This document shows, in pieces, positions 8,516 to 16,478 of a stretch of 64,000 nucleotides of DNA (its first letter is position 1; each line of letters starts with the position of its first letter). The notes under the pieces were generated by a model. It was not told the DNA's origin, ran no database searches, and worked only from the letters and a program-made list of their open reading frames with translations. A program made the translations under genes and the position numbers. This DNA is from Luteipulveratus flavus (GTDB lineage Bacteria; Actinomycetota; Actinomycetes; Actinomycetales; Dermatophilaceae): NCBI RefSeq assembly GCF_029080175.1, contig NZ_JARFJC010000013.1; one strand, 5' to 3'.

Positions 8516-8968
8516 ATGAGCGAGGCGACCAGAGCGACGCGCGTGGACGACGCCGTACGCCGGCTCCGCGACCTCGGCGAGCGGGTCACGCTCGCCCGGC
8601 GGGCGGTGCTGGAGACGCTGGATGCGACCCCGCTGCACCTGGACGCGGAGGCGATCTGCGTGGCCGTCGGCGAACGCGCGCCCGGCGTGCACCGGGCCAC
8701 GATCTACCGCTCGTTGCAGTCGCTCGCCTCGCTCGGCATCGTCACGCACACGCACGTCCCGGGCTCCTCGACGATCTACCACCTCGCCCCGGGCGCCTCC
8801 CGCCAGGCCCACACCCACCTGCAGTGCAGCTCGTGCGAACGGTTCTTCGACCTGCCGGTGGAGGATCTGGAGCCGCTGCGCGCCACCGTCCGGCGCAGCA
8901 CCGGTTTCGACATCGATCCCGGTCACGCCGCCCTCCTCGGCACCTGCGCCGACTGCCGCGAGGAGTGA
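8516..8968 (+). CDS. Fur family transcriptional regulator
   Basis: A 150-residue metal-dependent regulator. The N-terminal winged helix contains RVTLARRAVLETL and the recognition helix HRATIYRSLQSL. The dimerisation half contains the His/Cys metal site HTHLQCSSC and a second CADC pair near the C-terminus, the four-cysteine structural zinc site of Fur/Zur/PerR proteins. Sequence does not decide between iron, zinc and peroxide sensing. A GAAGGAG site precedes the ATG. The next gene starts 29 bases downstream and may be co-transcribed. Confidence 0.9.
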   Translation: MSEATRATRVDDAVRRLRDLGERVTLARRAVLETLDATPLHLDAEAICVAVGERAPGVHRATIYRSLQSLASLGIVTHTHVPGSSTIYHLAPGASRQAHTHLQCSSCERFFDLPVEDLEPLRATVRRSTGFDIDPGHAALLGTCADCREE

Positions 8969-8997
8969 CGCGCCCGATCCGGTGGTTCGATGGCCGC

Positions 8998-9957
8998 ATG
9001 GGCGTACGCGCACTCACCGTCGGCGGGACCGCGGCTGTCGCGGCCGTGGGCGGCGCCGCGTACTGGCTGCTCGGGGAGTCCGCGCCGCCCGAGCCCACCC
9101 TGCCCGGCCGGCTCGAACGCCACCGCACCGTGCTCGACGGCCGCGAACGCACCTGGACGACGTACGTGCCGGACGGGCTGCGCGGGCCGGCGCCGCTGCT
9201 CCTGGTGCTGCACGGCTCCGGCGACGACGGTGCGGCCGTTCGGCGGCAGACGGCGTACGCCTTCGACCGGCTGGCCGACCGGCACGGGTTCGTCGTCGCC
9301 TATCCCGACGGCTACCGCGGCAACTGGAACGAGCCCCGGATCGGCGGTCGGTTCGCCGCCAAGGAGCTCGGGCTCTCGGACGTCGACCTGCTGCGCGACG
9401 TGGCCACCTCGTCGGACGAGGTCGACCCGCGCCGGGTCTACGCGACCGGCTTCAGCAGCGGCGGCCAGATGGCGCTGCGGCTCGCGCTCGAGGCGCCCGA
9501 CCTCGTCGCGGCGATCGCACCCGTGGCGGCCAACGTGCCGACCACGGCCAACCTCGCGGCGACCGACCTGGGGATGCCGGTCCCCGCGCTGTTCGTCACC
9601 GGCACCGCCGACCCGATGAACCCGTACGGCGGCGGCGAGGTCCGGCTGTACGGCACCCGCCGCCGTGGGCGCGTACGCCCGGCGCAGGAGGGGGCACGCT
9701 GGTTCGCCGAGCGCAACGGGATCACCGGCGACGCAGCGGTCGAGCGGATCAGCGACCGCGGCAGCGACGGCGCGTGGGTCGAGTCCCACCACTGGGCGGG
9801 CTCCGAGCCGGTGCGGCTGCTCAGCGTGCACGGCGGCGGCCACCACTACCCGGCGGTCGGCGTTCGCGGACGCCGGCTGCTCGGACCGTCGCCGCAGCTG
9901 CTCGACACCCCGGCGCGGGTGTGGGAGTTCGTCTCGGCGCACCGCCGCCCGGAGTGA
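8998..9957 (+). CDS. Secreted/membrane-anchored esterase, PHB depolymerase (LpqC)-like
   Basis: A 319-residue alpha/beta hydrolase. An N-terminal hydrophobic segment (about residues 5-22) would export or anchor it. The oxyanion region LLLVLHGSGDDGAAV, an early FVVAYPDGYRGNWNEPR block, nucleophile elbow GFSSGGQM and a late HGGGHHYP histidine match the poly(3-hydroxybutyrate) depolymerase/feruloyl esterase-like family. It probably cleaves extracellular esters. The ATG at 8998 starts just before the hydrophobic segment. It lies directly behind the Fur-family gene. Confidence 0.85.
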   Translation: MGVRALTVGGTAAVAAVGGAAYWLLGESAPPEPTLPGRLERHRTVLDGRERTWTTYVPDGLRGPAPLLLVLHGSGDDGAAVRRQTAYAFDRLADRHGFVVAYPDGYRGNWNEPRIGGRFAAKELGLSDVDLLRDVATSSDEVDPRRVYATGFSSGGQMALRLALEAPDLVAAIAPVAANVPTTANLAATDLGMPVPALFVTGTADPMNPYGGGEVRLYGTRRRGRVRPAQEGARWFAERNGITGDAAVERISDRGSDGAWVESHHWAGSEPVRLLSVHGGGHHYPAVGVRGRRLLGPSPQLLDTPARVWEFVSAHRRPE

Positions 9958-10020
9958 CCCGCGGCGTCGCGCCACCGCCCGGCGGCCGTACCCGCCGTAC
10001 CCACACAGAGAGGTGAACCC

Positions 10021-10493
10021 GTGACGACGTCTGAGCCCTCGCCCGTCCTCCCGCTCACACCCGATGAGCTGCTGACCACCACCCGATCGGTCCGCAAACG
10101 CCTGGACCTGGACCGCGAGGTGCTAGCCGCGCGCCGGTGCAGGCCAGGGTGGGCAGCAGCGTCGCATACCTGGGGGAGCGGATGGGTCAGGTGCCGGTGC
10201 TGGTCATCGCGTGCCTGGAGACCGGCCGCCTCACCGACGGCAACCAGGGCGGAGCCTGGGGCTCACTGCTCCCGGCGGCGTGGAGCTACATGCTCGCGGC
10301 GCGCGCTCGCGGGCTGGGGACAGCGTGGACGACGCTGCACCTGAGGTACGAGCGCGAGGTGGCCGAGCTGCTCGGGATGCCCGAGAACGTCCGTCAGGGC
10401 GTGCTCATCCCGACCGCGTACTACACGGGGGAGTCGTTCCGCCCGGCGCCGAGGCAGCCGCTCAGCGAGGTGCTGCACGTCGACGGGTGGTGA
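10021..10493 (+). pseudogene. Nitroreductase family gene with internal deletion and frameshift
   Basis: The 5' part (GTG at 10021) encodes a typical nitroreductase N-terminus, LTPDELLTTTRSVRKRLDLD. At about 10,125-10,137 the sequence jumps out of frame into the family's C-terminal half (VGSSVAYLGERMGQVPVL ... GGAWGSLLPAAWSYMLAARA), which runs to the stop at 10493. The FMN-binding middle section, roughly 60-90 residues in intact relatives, is absent. The remnant cannot make a full flavoprotein. The C-terminal piece has its own GTG at 10137 but no good ribosome site. Confidence 0.82.
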
Positions 10494-10505
10494 CCCGAGC
10501 GGTCC

Positions 10506-10679
10506 TCAGTGGTCGGTCGACTGGTCGGGCTGCTCGGCGTCGGCGATCTTGGCGACGATCGGGTCGACGGTCTCCCCGTCCCGACGCGCGCTGCGGACGA
10601 GTGCTCTGGCCATGCGGACGGCCTCGGGCCTGACCCGGACGATCACGGGCCCGGCACCCTCGGCGGCGGTGCTGCTCAT
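10506..10679 (-). CDS. Hypothetical 57-residue protein
   Basis: A short frame starting at an ATG (complement of 10677-10679) that overlaps the stop of the upstream membrane protein by four bases. The product begins MSSTAAEGAGPVIVRVRPEA and has a helical, Arg-rich middle (MARALVRSARRDGETV) and an acidic end (ADAEQPDQSTDH). I do not recognise a family. The coupling to the 133-residue gene is the main support that it is real. Confidence 0.6.
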   Translation of the reverse strand: MSSTAAEGAGPVIVRVRPEAVRMARALVRSARRDGETVDPIVAKIADAEQPDQSTDH

Positions 10680-11077
10680 GGGGGTCCTTCCTGGTCACGC
10701 GGCTCGTCCACATTGTCCTCCTCGACCGTGACCCGGTCCAGTGCGATGCTGCGCAACGGCGCCTGCGCGCGTTGCACGTCCGCCTCCACCTGCTGGACGT
10801 CCGGCTCGAGCTGACCGCGCAGGACGCGCCGCGCCAGCGCCCGCTCCTCCGGTGTGCCGAGGTCGCTGTCGACGAGCTCGGTGAGCATTGTCTCGCCGAT
10901 CGTGTGCCGCTCCGGCGAGGGCGAGGTGAGCTGATCGACCGCGGCGAGGAACCGGCGGTACCACTCCTCGCGCTCGGTCTGGCGCTGACCGCGCAGCGCC
11001 ACCCAGGCCGACAGCGCCGCCCCGACCAGTCCGCCGGCGAACGCCGCGATCGCCGAGACCCACCCACTCGCATCCAC
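10676..11077 (-). CDS. Hypothetical single-TM protein
   Basis: A 133-residue protein from a GTG at 11077. One hydrophobic segment near the N-terminus (SAIAAFAGGLVGAALSAWVA) is followed by RGQRQTEREEWYRRFLAAVD and an acidic helical region, suggesting a membrane anchor with a cytoplasmic helix. No strong ribosome site is visible, so the start is less certain than the frame. Many actinobacterial proteins share this small TM-plus-helix architecture without assigned function. It is coupled to the 57-residue gene. Confidence 0.65.
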   Translation of the reverse strand: MDASGWVSAIAAFAGGLVGAALSAWVALRGQRQTEREEWYRRFLAAVDQLTSPSPERHTIGETMLTELVDSDLGTPEERALARRVLRGQLEPDVQQVEADVQRAQAPLRSIALDRVTVEEDNVDEPRDQEGPP

Positions 11078-11177
11078 GGGTGTGAACGTACCCGGGGAGG
11101 GTGACGGTACGGCGGAAGGCGAGCGGCCGCGTACGAGAAAGCGCCGGAACCCGTTGGGAACCGGCGCTTCTGGAGGA

Positions 11178-11251
11178 TGGAGCGGGCGACGAGAATCGAA
11201 CTCGCGTGTTCAGCTTGGGAAGCTGATGTTCTACCATTGAACTACGCCCGC
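11178..11251 (-). tRNA. tRNA-Gly (anticodon CCC)
   Basis: The complement folds as a cloverleaf. The acceptor stem GCGGGCG pairs with CGCCCGC, with discriminator T and an encoded CCA. The anticodon arm TCAGC-TTCCCAA-GCTGA gives anticodon CCC, and the T-loop is TTCGATT. It reads GGG glycine codons. It stands alone between a hypothetical gene and dcd. Confidence 0.95.
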
Positions 11252-11353
11252 GCAGCCGTCATCGTGCTCGATGGCGAGGTGCCCGGTGAGTCTAACCGAC
11301 ACCCTCGCCCGGGCCGAACTCTGCGCCCCGCGCCGTTGGGATACCGTGACCGC

Positions 11354-11929
11354 GTGCTGCTCTCCGACCGCGACATCCTGGCGCAGATCGAGGCAGATCG
11401 CGTCCGCCTCGACCCGTACGACCCGGCGATGATCCAGCCGTCGAGCATCGACATCCGGATGGACCGGCACTTCCGCCTGTTCGACAACCACAAGTACCCC
11501 TACATCGACCCGGCGGAGGAGCAGGACGAGCTCACCCGTCCGCTGGAGGTCGCCGACGGCGAGCCGTTCGTGCTCCACCCCGGCGAGTTCGTGCTCGGGT
11601 CGACGTACGAGGCGGTCACCCTGCCGGACGACATCGCCGCGCGCGTCGAGGGCAAGTCGAGCCTGGGCCGCCTCGGTCTGCTCACCCACGCGACCGCCGG
11701 TTTCGTGGACCCGGGCTTCTCCGGCCACGTCACCCTGGAGCTGTCCAACGTCGCCACGCTCCCGATCAAGCTGTGGCCGGGCATGAAGATCGGCCAGCTG
11801 TGCTTCTTCCGGCTGAGCTCGCCCGCGGAGAACCCGTACGGCAGTGAGAAGTACGGCTCGCACTACCAGGGGCAGCGCGGCCCGACCGCCAGCCGCTCGT
11901 TCCAGAGCTTCCACCGCAGCGAGGTCTGA
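11354..11929 (+). CDS. dcd: dCTP deaminase (bifunctional DCD-DUT type)
   Basis: A 191-residue enzyme that deaminates dCTP and, in the actinobacterial type, also hydrolyses the product to dUMP for thymidylate synthesis. The core EGKSSLGRLGLLTHATAGFV and the adjoining DPGFSGHVTLELSN carry the catalytic Glu/Ser-Ser-Arg region. The length matches the 190-residue mycobacterial bifunctional enzyme; bifunctionality is inferred from that relationship. GTG 11354 gives the canonical MLLSDRDI start. The downstream hydrolase starts one base after its stop. Confidence 0.94.
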   Translation: MLLSDRDILAQIEADRVRLDPYDPAMIQPSSIDIRMDRHFRLFDNHKYPYIDPAEEQDELTRPLEVADGEPFVLHPGEFVLGSTYEAVTLPDDIAARVEGKSSLGRLGLLTHATAGFVDPGFSGHVTLELSNVATLPIKLWPGMKIGQLCFFRLSSPAENPYGSEKYGSHYQGQRGPTASRSFQSFHRSEV

Positions 11930-11930
11930 G

Positions 11931-12563
11931 GTGCTGCAGGACACCCGGCCGCTCCACCTCCGGCTGCCTCGGGTGCGCCGTCCGCGCGCCGTGGCACTGG
12001 TCCTGCACGGTGGGCAGGAGCACAGCGAGAAGCCGGTGTCGCCGCGTGACCTCGCGCTGGTGCGGATGCTGCCGTTCGCGCGCGACCTGGAGCTGCGCAG
12101 CCACGGCCGGGTCGGAGCCGCCCTGCTGCGCAACAGCGTGCGCGGCTGGAACGGCGACGCCCGGTCGCCGGTCGCCGACGCCGAGCGGGCCATCGCCGAC
12201 CTGCGGCGCTCCTACCCGGACCTGCCCATCGGGCTGATCGGTCACTCGCTCGGCGGACGCGTCGCGCTGGAGCTCGCCGGGCACCCGGACGTGTCGAGCA
12301 TCGTCGCGCTCGCTCCCTGGGTGGGCGGCTCCTACCCGGCGGAGCGGTTCGTCGGGACGCCGCTGCTGGTCGTGCACGGCCGGCGGGACATCGTCACGGA
12401 CCCGAAGCTCTCCGAGGCCCTCGTCGAGCGGATCCGCGCGCGCGGCGGCGACGCCACCTTCATCGGGCTCGCGGGCGGGCACACCATGCTGCGGCGGGCA
12501 TCGACCTGGCACCGGCTGGCGTCCCGTTTCACCCAGGACAGACTGCTGGGTGTCTCAACGTGA
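11931..12563 (+). CDS. Alpha/beta hydrolase
   Basis: A 210-residue compact alpha/beta hydrolase. It shows the oxyanion-region VALVLHGGQE, nucleophile elbow GHSLGG, a catalytic-acid candidate in LLVVHGRRDIVTDP and a late histidine in GGHTMLRR. No signal peptide is present, so it is cytoplasmic. The GTG start lies one base after the dcd stop, implying co-transcription. The substrate is unknown. It resembles small dienelactone-hydrolase-like or lysophospholipase-like proteins. Confidence 0.82.
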   Translation: MLQDTRPLHLRLPRVRRPRAVALVLHGGQEHSEKPVSPRDLALVRMLPFARDLELRSHGRVGAALLRNSVRGWNGDARSPVADAERAIADLRRSYPDLPIGLIGHSLGGRVALELAGHPDVSSIVALAPWVGGSYPAERFVGTPLLVVHGRRDIVTDPKLSEALVERIRARGGDATFIGLAGGHTMLRRASTWHRLASRFTQDRLLGVST

Positions 12564-12671
12564 CCGGAGCCGGGTAGAGGGTGCGGCGCAGGTCCGCGGA
12601 TAACGCCTCCTCCGGCGAGCCATAAGGCGCGTCCGCGACTCACGTCGGTGCTTCGGGTTAGGTTGGCAGGC

Positions 12672-13820
12672 ATGATCCGCTTCGAGCAGGTCACCAAGAG
12701 CTTCCCCGCGACCGGCGGGCGTGAGTCCATGGTTGCCGTCGACGAGCTGAGCCTCGAGGCGCCGACCGGGCAGATCACCGTCCTCGTCGGCCCCTCCGGC
12801 TGCGGCAAGACGACGTCGCTGCGCATGATCAACCGGATGATCGACCCCAGCTCCGGGCGGATCCTCATCGACGACCAGGACATCGCGTCGGTCAACCCCG
12901 CCCGGCTGCGGCGCGGCATCGGGTACGTCATCCAGAGCGCCGGGCTCTTCCCGCACCGCACCGTGGTCGACAACGTCGCGACGGTGCCGATGCTGCTCGG
13001 CACCGGCCGGAAGAAGGCTCGCGACCGCGCCCGCGAGGTGCTCGAGCTCGTCGGGCTGCCGGGGGACTTCGCCGAGCGCTACCCCTCCCAGCTCTCCGGC
13101 GGTCAGCAGCAGCGCGTCGGCGTTGCGCGCGCCCTCGCCGCCGATCCGCCGGTCATGCTGATGGACGAGCCGTTCAGCGCCGTCGACCCGATCGTGCGCG
13201 AGCAGCTGCAGGACGAGTTCCTGCGGCTGCAGGACGAGCTCGGCAAGACCATCGTGTTCGTCACCCACGACATCGACGAGGCCATCAAGCTCGGCGACCA
13301 GGTCGCGGTGATGCGGGTCGGCGGGCGACTGGCGCAGCTGGCCGAGCCCGCGTACCTGCTCGCGCACCCGATCGACGACTTCGTCGCGGACTTCGTCGGG
13401 CGCGACCGTGGTTACCGCGCGCTGGGGTTCAGTGAGGCGCCGAACCTGCCGATGTCGAACGAGCCGAGCGTCCCCCTGGGCACCACGCCGGGGGAGGCGC
13501 GGGCAGCGACGAGCGACCGCTGGCTGCTGGTGGTGGACGAGGAGGTTCCGCAGGGCTGGGTCGAGCCCGCCCGGATCGAGGCGCCCATCGAGTCGTCCAT
13601 GCTCGACCGCGGCGGCACCGTCGCGCGTGTGCACGGTCCGCTGCGCGCCAGCCTGGACGCGGCCCTCTCCTCGCCGAGCCGGCGCGGCGTGCTCGTGGAC
13701 GACGACGGACGACTGGTCGGCACCGTCCGGGCGGCCGACGTGGTCCAGGCCATCGAGCGGGTGGAGCGCCCCGAGATCGATCCCGCGGAGATCGCGCCGA
13801 CCGCGGCCCCCGTGGAGTAG
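12672..13820 (+). CDS. Quaternary-amine/osmoprotectant ABC transporter ATPase, OpuCA-like
   Basis: A 382-residue ATPase with Walker A GPSGCGKT (40-47), signature LSGGQQQR, Walker B VMLMDEP and FVTHDIDEA. After about residue 250 a C-terminal region ending RRGVLVDDDGRLVGTVRAAD resembles a CBS repeat, the accessory domain of OpuCA/ProV proteins that can sense ionic strength or nucleotides. It heads a four-gene operon with two permeases and one binding lipoprotein, the OpuC arrangement. Confidence 0.92.
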   Translation: MIRFEQVTKSFPATGGRESMVAVDELSLEAPTGQITVLVGPSGCGKTTSLRMINRMIDPSSGRILIDDQDIASVNPARLRRGIGYVIQSAGLFPHRTVVDNVATVPMLLGTGRKKARDRAREVLELVGLPGDFAERYPSQLSGGQQQRVGVARALAADPPVMLMDEPFSAVDPIVREQLQDEFLRLQDELGKTIVFVTHDIDEAIKLGDQVAVMRVGGRLAQLAEPAYLLAHPIDDFVADFVGRDRGYRALGFSEAPNLPMSNEPSVPLGTTPGEARAATSDRWLLVVDEEVPQGWVEPARIEAPIESSMLDRGGTVARVHGPLRASLDAALSSPSRRGVLVDDDGRLVGTVRAADVVQAIERVERPEIDPAEIAPTAAPVE

Positions 13821-13829
13821 GCGGCGACG

Positions 13830-14477
13830 ATGGACTGGTCGTACGTCAGTGACCACTGGTCGCAGATCATGGAACGCGCCTGGCAGCACACGATCCTCGC
13901 GGGCGTACCGCTGGTGCTCGGGTTGCTGATCGCGCTGCCGCTCGGCTGGCTCGCGGCGCGGGTGCGGTGGCTCAAACCGCCCCTGCTGGGCGGGTCCGGG
14001 CTGCTCTACACGATCCCGTCGCTGGCTCTCTTCGTCGTCATGCCGGTCGTGCTGGGCACCAGCATCATCGCCCGCGTCAACGTCATCGTCGCGATGACGA
14101 TCTACACGCTCGCCCTGCTGGTCAGGACGGTGGCCGACGCGCTGGAGGCGGTCCCGAACGCCGCGACCCAGGCGGCCACCGCGATGGGGTACGCGCCGGC
14201 CCGCCGCTTCCTCGCGGTCGACCTCCCGCTGGCCACGCCGGTCATCGCCTCCGGGCTGCGGGTCGCGGCCGTCAGCAACGTGAGCATCGTCAGCGTCGCC
14301 TCCCTGATCGGGGTCTCCAACCTCGGGATCTACCTCACCAGCGGGTACGACCGGCAGTACTGGACGGAGATCTGGATCGGCCTGGTGAGCTGCATCCTGC
14401 TGGCGATCGTCTTCGACGTGATCATCCAGGTGGTCACCCGCCTGCTCACGCCGTGGCAGAAGGCGCGTGTCGCATGA
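13830..14477 (+). CDS. OpuC-type ABC transporter permease 1
   Basis: A 215-residue membrane protein with about five hydrophobic helices. It has the betaine/choline-permease loop AATAMGYAPARRFLAVDLPL, the EAA-type ATPase contact, and SLIGVSNLGIYLTSGYD, typical of OpuCB/OpuCD proteins. It starts nine bases after the ATPase stop and overlaps the second permease by four bases (ATGA). The two permeases would form a heterodimeric channel. Confidence 0.92.
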   Translation: MDWSYVSDHWSQIMERAWQHTILAGVPLVLGLLIALPLGWLAARVRWLKPPLLGGSGLLYTIPSLALFVVMPVVLGTSIIARVNVIVAMTIYTLALLVRTVADALEAVPNAATQAATAMGYAPARRFLAVDLPLATPVIASGLRVAAVSNVSIVSVASLIGVSNLGIYLTSGYDRQYWTEIWIGLVSCILLAIVFDVIIQVVTRLLTPWQKARVA

Positions 14478-15235
14478 TCGACCAGATCTGGACCTGGCTG
14501 ACCGACGGGGCGAACTGGTCGGGTGACGACGGCATCACCCACCGGCTCGTCCAGCACCTCTGGTACTCCGGGCTGTCCTTGCTGATCGCGGCGGTGATCG
14601 CGCTGCCGCTCGGCACCTGGATCGCCCACTCCGGGAGGGCGTCGTGGCTGGTCACCGCGGCCAACTCGCTGCGGGCCGTGCCGAGCCTGGGTCTGCTGTT
14701 CGCCGCGTCGATGCTGCTGAGCAGCAAGTTCACCGGGGACACCGACCTGCCCTACCTGGTGCCGAGCATCATCGTCCTCACCATCCTGGCGATCCCGCCG
14801 CTGCTGGCCGGCGCGTACTCCGGGGTGCGCGAGGTCGATCCGGCCGCCCGCGACGCCGCCCGCGGGATGGGGATGACCGGCGGCGAGGTGCTGCGCCAGG
14901 TCGAGCTGCCGAACGCGCTGCCGCTCATCTTCTCGGGGCTGCGCAGCGCGACCCTGCAGGTGATCGCGACGGCGACCATCGCCGCGTACATCGGGCTCGG
15001 CGGGCTCGGCGCCTTCCTGCGGGACGGCATCGCGCTGAACGAGTACGCCGCCGCGGCCGGCGCGTCCGTCCTCGTAGCGGTGCTGGCACTGGCGGCCGAC
15101 CTGCTGCTCGGGGTGGTGCAGCGCCTCGTCGTCTCGCCGGGTCTGCGGACCACCCGTACGCGTACGCGCCGCAACCGGCGGGCCGACGCCACGCCCGCCG
15201 CGGCCGCCCTCGGCCCCACGAACGCTCGTTCCTGA
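14474..15235 (+). CDS. OpuC-type ABC transporter permease 2
   Basis: A 253-residue partner permease. Its contact loop is DAARGMGMTGGEVLRQVELP and it carries AAYIGLGGLGAFLRDGI, diagnostic of the glycine betaine/proline permease family. The C-terminus ends in an unusually basic tail (TRTRTRRNRRA) followed by Ala/Pro-rich residues, which would face the cytoplasm. ATG 14474 overlaps the preceding stop. Confidence 0.92.
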   Translation: MIDQIWTWLTDGANWSGDDGITHRLVQHLWYSGLSLLIAAVIALPLGTWIAHSGRASWLVTAANSLRAVPSLGLLFAASMLLSSKFTGDTDLPYLVPSIIVLTILAIPPLLAGAYSGVREVDPAARDAARGMGMTGGEVLRQVELPNALPLIFSGLRSATLQVIATATIAAYIGLGGLGAFLRDGIALNEYAAAAGASVLVAVLALAADLLLGVVQRLVVSPGLRTTRTRTRRNRRADATPAAAALGPTNARS

Positions 15236-15258
15236 TCCATCAACGAAGGAAGACCGTC

Positions 15259-16203
15259 ATGAAGCGCACTCTCATGGCCCTGGCCGCCGTCGTCACGCTG
15301 ACCGTGACCGGCTGCGGGGGCGGCGACGACAACCCGCTGCAGAGCGGAACGGGTGGTGGCGCCGGTGGCGGTTCCGCCAGCTCCGGCGCGGGAGGCGGCT
15401 CGGCACCCGCCGGCGCCATCAAGGTCGGCGCCGCCGACTTCCCCGAGTCCCAGCTGCTCGCCCAGCTCTACGCCGGCGCGCTGAAGGCCAAGGGCGTCAA
15501 CGCCTCGGCAACCGACCCGATCGGCGCGCGCGAGGCGTACCTCACGGCGTTGAAGGACGGGTCGATCCAGGTGATGCCGGAGTACACCGGTTCGCTGCTG
15601 ACCTACCTGGACAAGTCGGCGACGGCGAAGGACCCCGACCAGGTGTACGCCGCGCTCAAGACCAAGCTGCCGGCGAACCAGGTGGTCCTGGACAAGTCGG
15701 CGGCCGAGGACAAGAACTCGATGGTCGTCAGCAAGAAGACCGCCGACAAGTACCAGCTGAAGTCGATCGCCGACCTGGCCAAGCACCAGAACGACATCAC
15801 GGTCGCCGCGCCGCCGGAGTTCAAGGGACGCGAGCAGGGCCTGGTCGGCCTGAAGTCGGCGTACGGCTTCACGCCGAAGTCCTTCCGGCCGCTGAAGTCC
15901 TCGGCCGTCGTCCAGGCGCTGAAGAACGGCCAGGCCGACGCCGCGAACATCTTCAGCACCGACCCCGCGATCGCCGAGAACAACTTCGTCGTGCTGGACG
16001 ACCCGAAGAAGCTGTTCGGCTCGGACAACATCGTGCCGTTGGTCGCCAAGGCGAACGAGTCGCAGGTCAGCGCGGCGCTGAACGCGGTGCAGGCCAAGCT
16101 CACGACGCAGAACCTCAGCGAGATGCTCAAGCAGGTGACGGTCGACAAGAAGGACCCCGACAAGGTTGCACAGGACTTCCTGAAGCAGCAGGGTCTGGCC
16201 TGA
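15259..16203 (+). CDS. Glycine betaine/quaternary-amine-binding lipoprotein, OpuCC-like
   Basis: A 314-residue binding protein with signal peptide and lipobox TVTGC, then a Gly/Ser-rich linker of about 35 residues. The mature part begins IKVGAADFPESQLLAQLYAG and contains MPEYTGSLLTYLDK and QADAANIFSTDPAI, hallmarks of the OpuAC/ProX family. Relatives bind betaine, choline, carnitine or, in the EgtUV subgroup, ergothioneine; the ligand cannot be fixed by eye. AAGGAAG precedes ATG 15259. A strong terminator hairpin follows. Confidence 0.92.
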   Translation: MKRTLMALAAVVTLTVTGCGGGDDNPLQSGTGGGAGGGSASSGAGGGSAPAGAIKVGAADFPESQLLAQLYAGALKAKGVNASATDPIGAREAYLTALKDGSIQVMPEYTGSLLTYLDKSATAKDPDQVYAALKTKLPANQVVLDKSAAEDKNSMVVSKKTADKYQLKSIADLAKHQNDITVAAPPEFKGREQGLVGLKSAYGFTPKSFRPLKSSAVVQALKNGQADAANIFSTDPAIAENNFVVLDDPKKLFGSDNIVPLVAKANESQVSAALNAVQAKLTTQNLSEMLKQVTVDKKDPDKVAQDFLKQQGLA

Positions 16204-16216
16204 CCTGCTGCTGTTA

Positions 16217-16259
16217 CGCGTGAGGGTGAGGCGGTCGACGACCACCTCACCCTCACGCG
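16217..16259. terminator. Hairpin terminator after the OpuC-type operon
   Basis: CGCGTGAGGGTGAGG pairs perfectly with CCTCACCCTCACGCG across a 13-base loop, beginning 13 bases after the stop of the binding-protein gene. There is no long T-run, as is usual for high-GC actinobacteria. It sits between convergent genes and could serve both. Confidence 0.85.
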
Positions 16260-16279
16260 ACCGGCCCGGACGCGCCCGG

Positions 16280-16456
16280 TCAGCTCTTCCGGCCGGGCTT
16301 GATGCTGAGATACCTGGCGGCGTAGGTCGACCCGAGGATCAACCCGACGAAACCGAGCACGAGCATGGTCACGTCGTCGTCGATGACACCGGTCACGATC
16401 GACAGGGCGCCGCCGATGACGACGAGAATGGCCGCTGTCAGGTACACGGCTCGCAT
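16280..16456 (-). CDS. Hypothetical 58-residue protein with two membrane segments
   Basis: A short frame from ATG (complement of 16454-16456) encoding MRAVYLTAAILVVIGGALSI, a DDD turn, a second hydrophobic helix (TMLVLGFVGLILGSTYAA) and a basic end (KPGRKS). It is a predicted helical hairpin in the membrane. GAGAGGTGCG upstream is a plausible ribosome site. It lies 22 bases downstream of the secreted-protein gene on the same strand, so the two are probably one unit. No family is recognised; an accessory or immunity role for the upstream secreted protein is only a guess. Confidence 0.65.
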   Translation of the reverse strand: MRAVYLTAAILVVIGGALSIVTGVIDDDVTMLVLGFVGLILGSTYAARYLSIKPGRKS

Positions 16457-16478
16457 ATCCGCACCTCTCGTCCGTGAA

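Noticed and set aside
8419..8997. Upstream extension of the esterase frame over the Fur-family gene
   Set aside because: The extension is the +1 shadow of the regulator gene; the hydrophobic N-terminal segment of the esterase begins just after ATG 8998.
11178..11251. tRNA-Gly as an integration site for a mobile element
   Set aside because: No integrase, no direct repeat of the tRNA 3' end found in the window, and neighbours are housekeeping genes.
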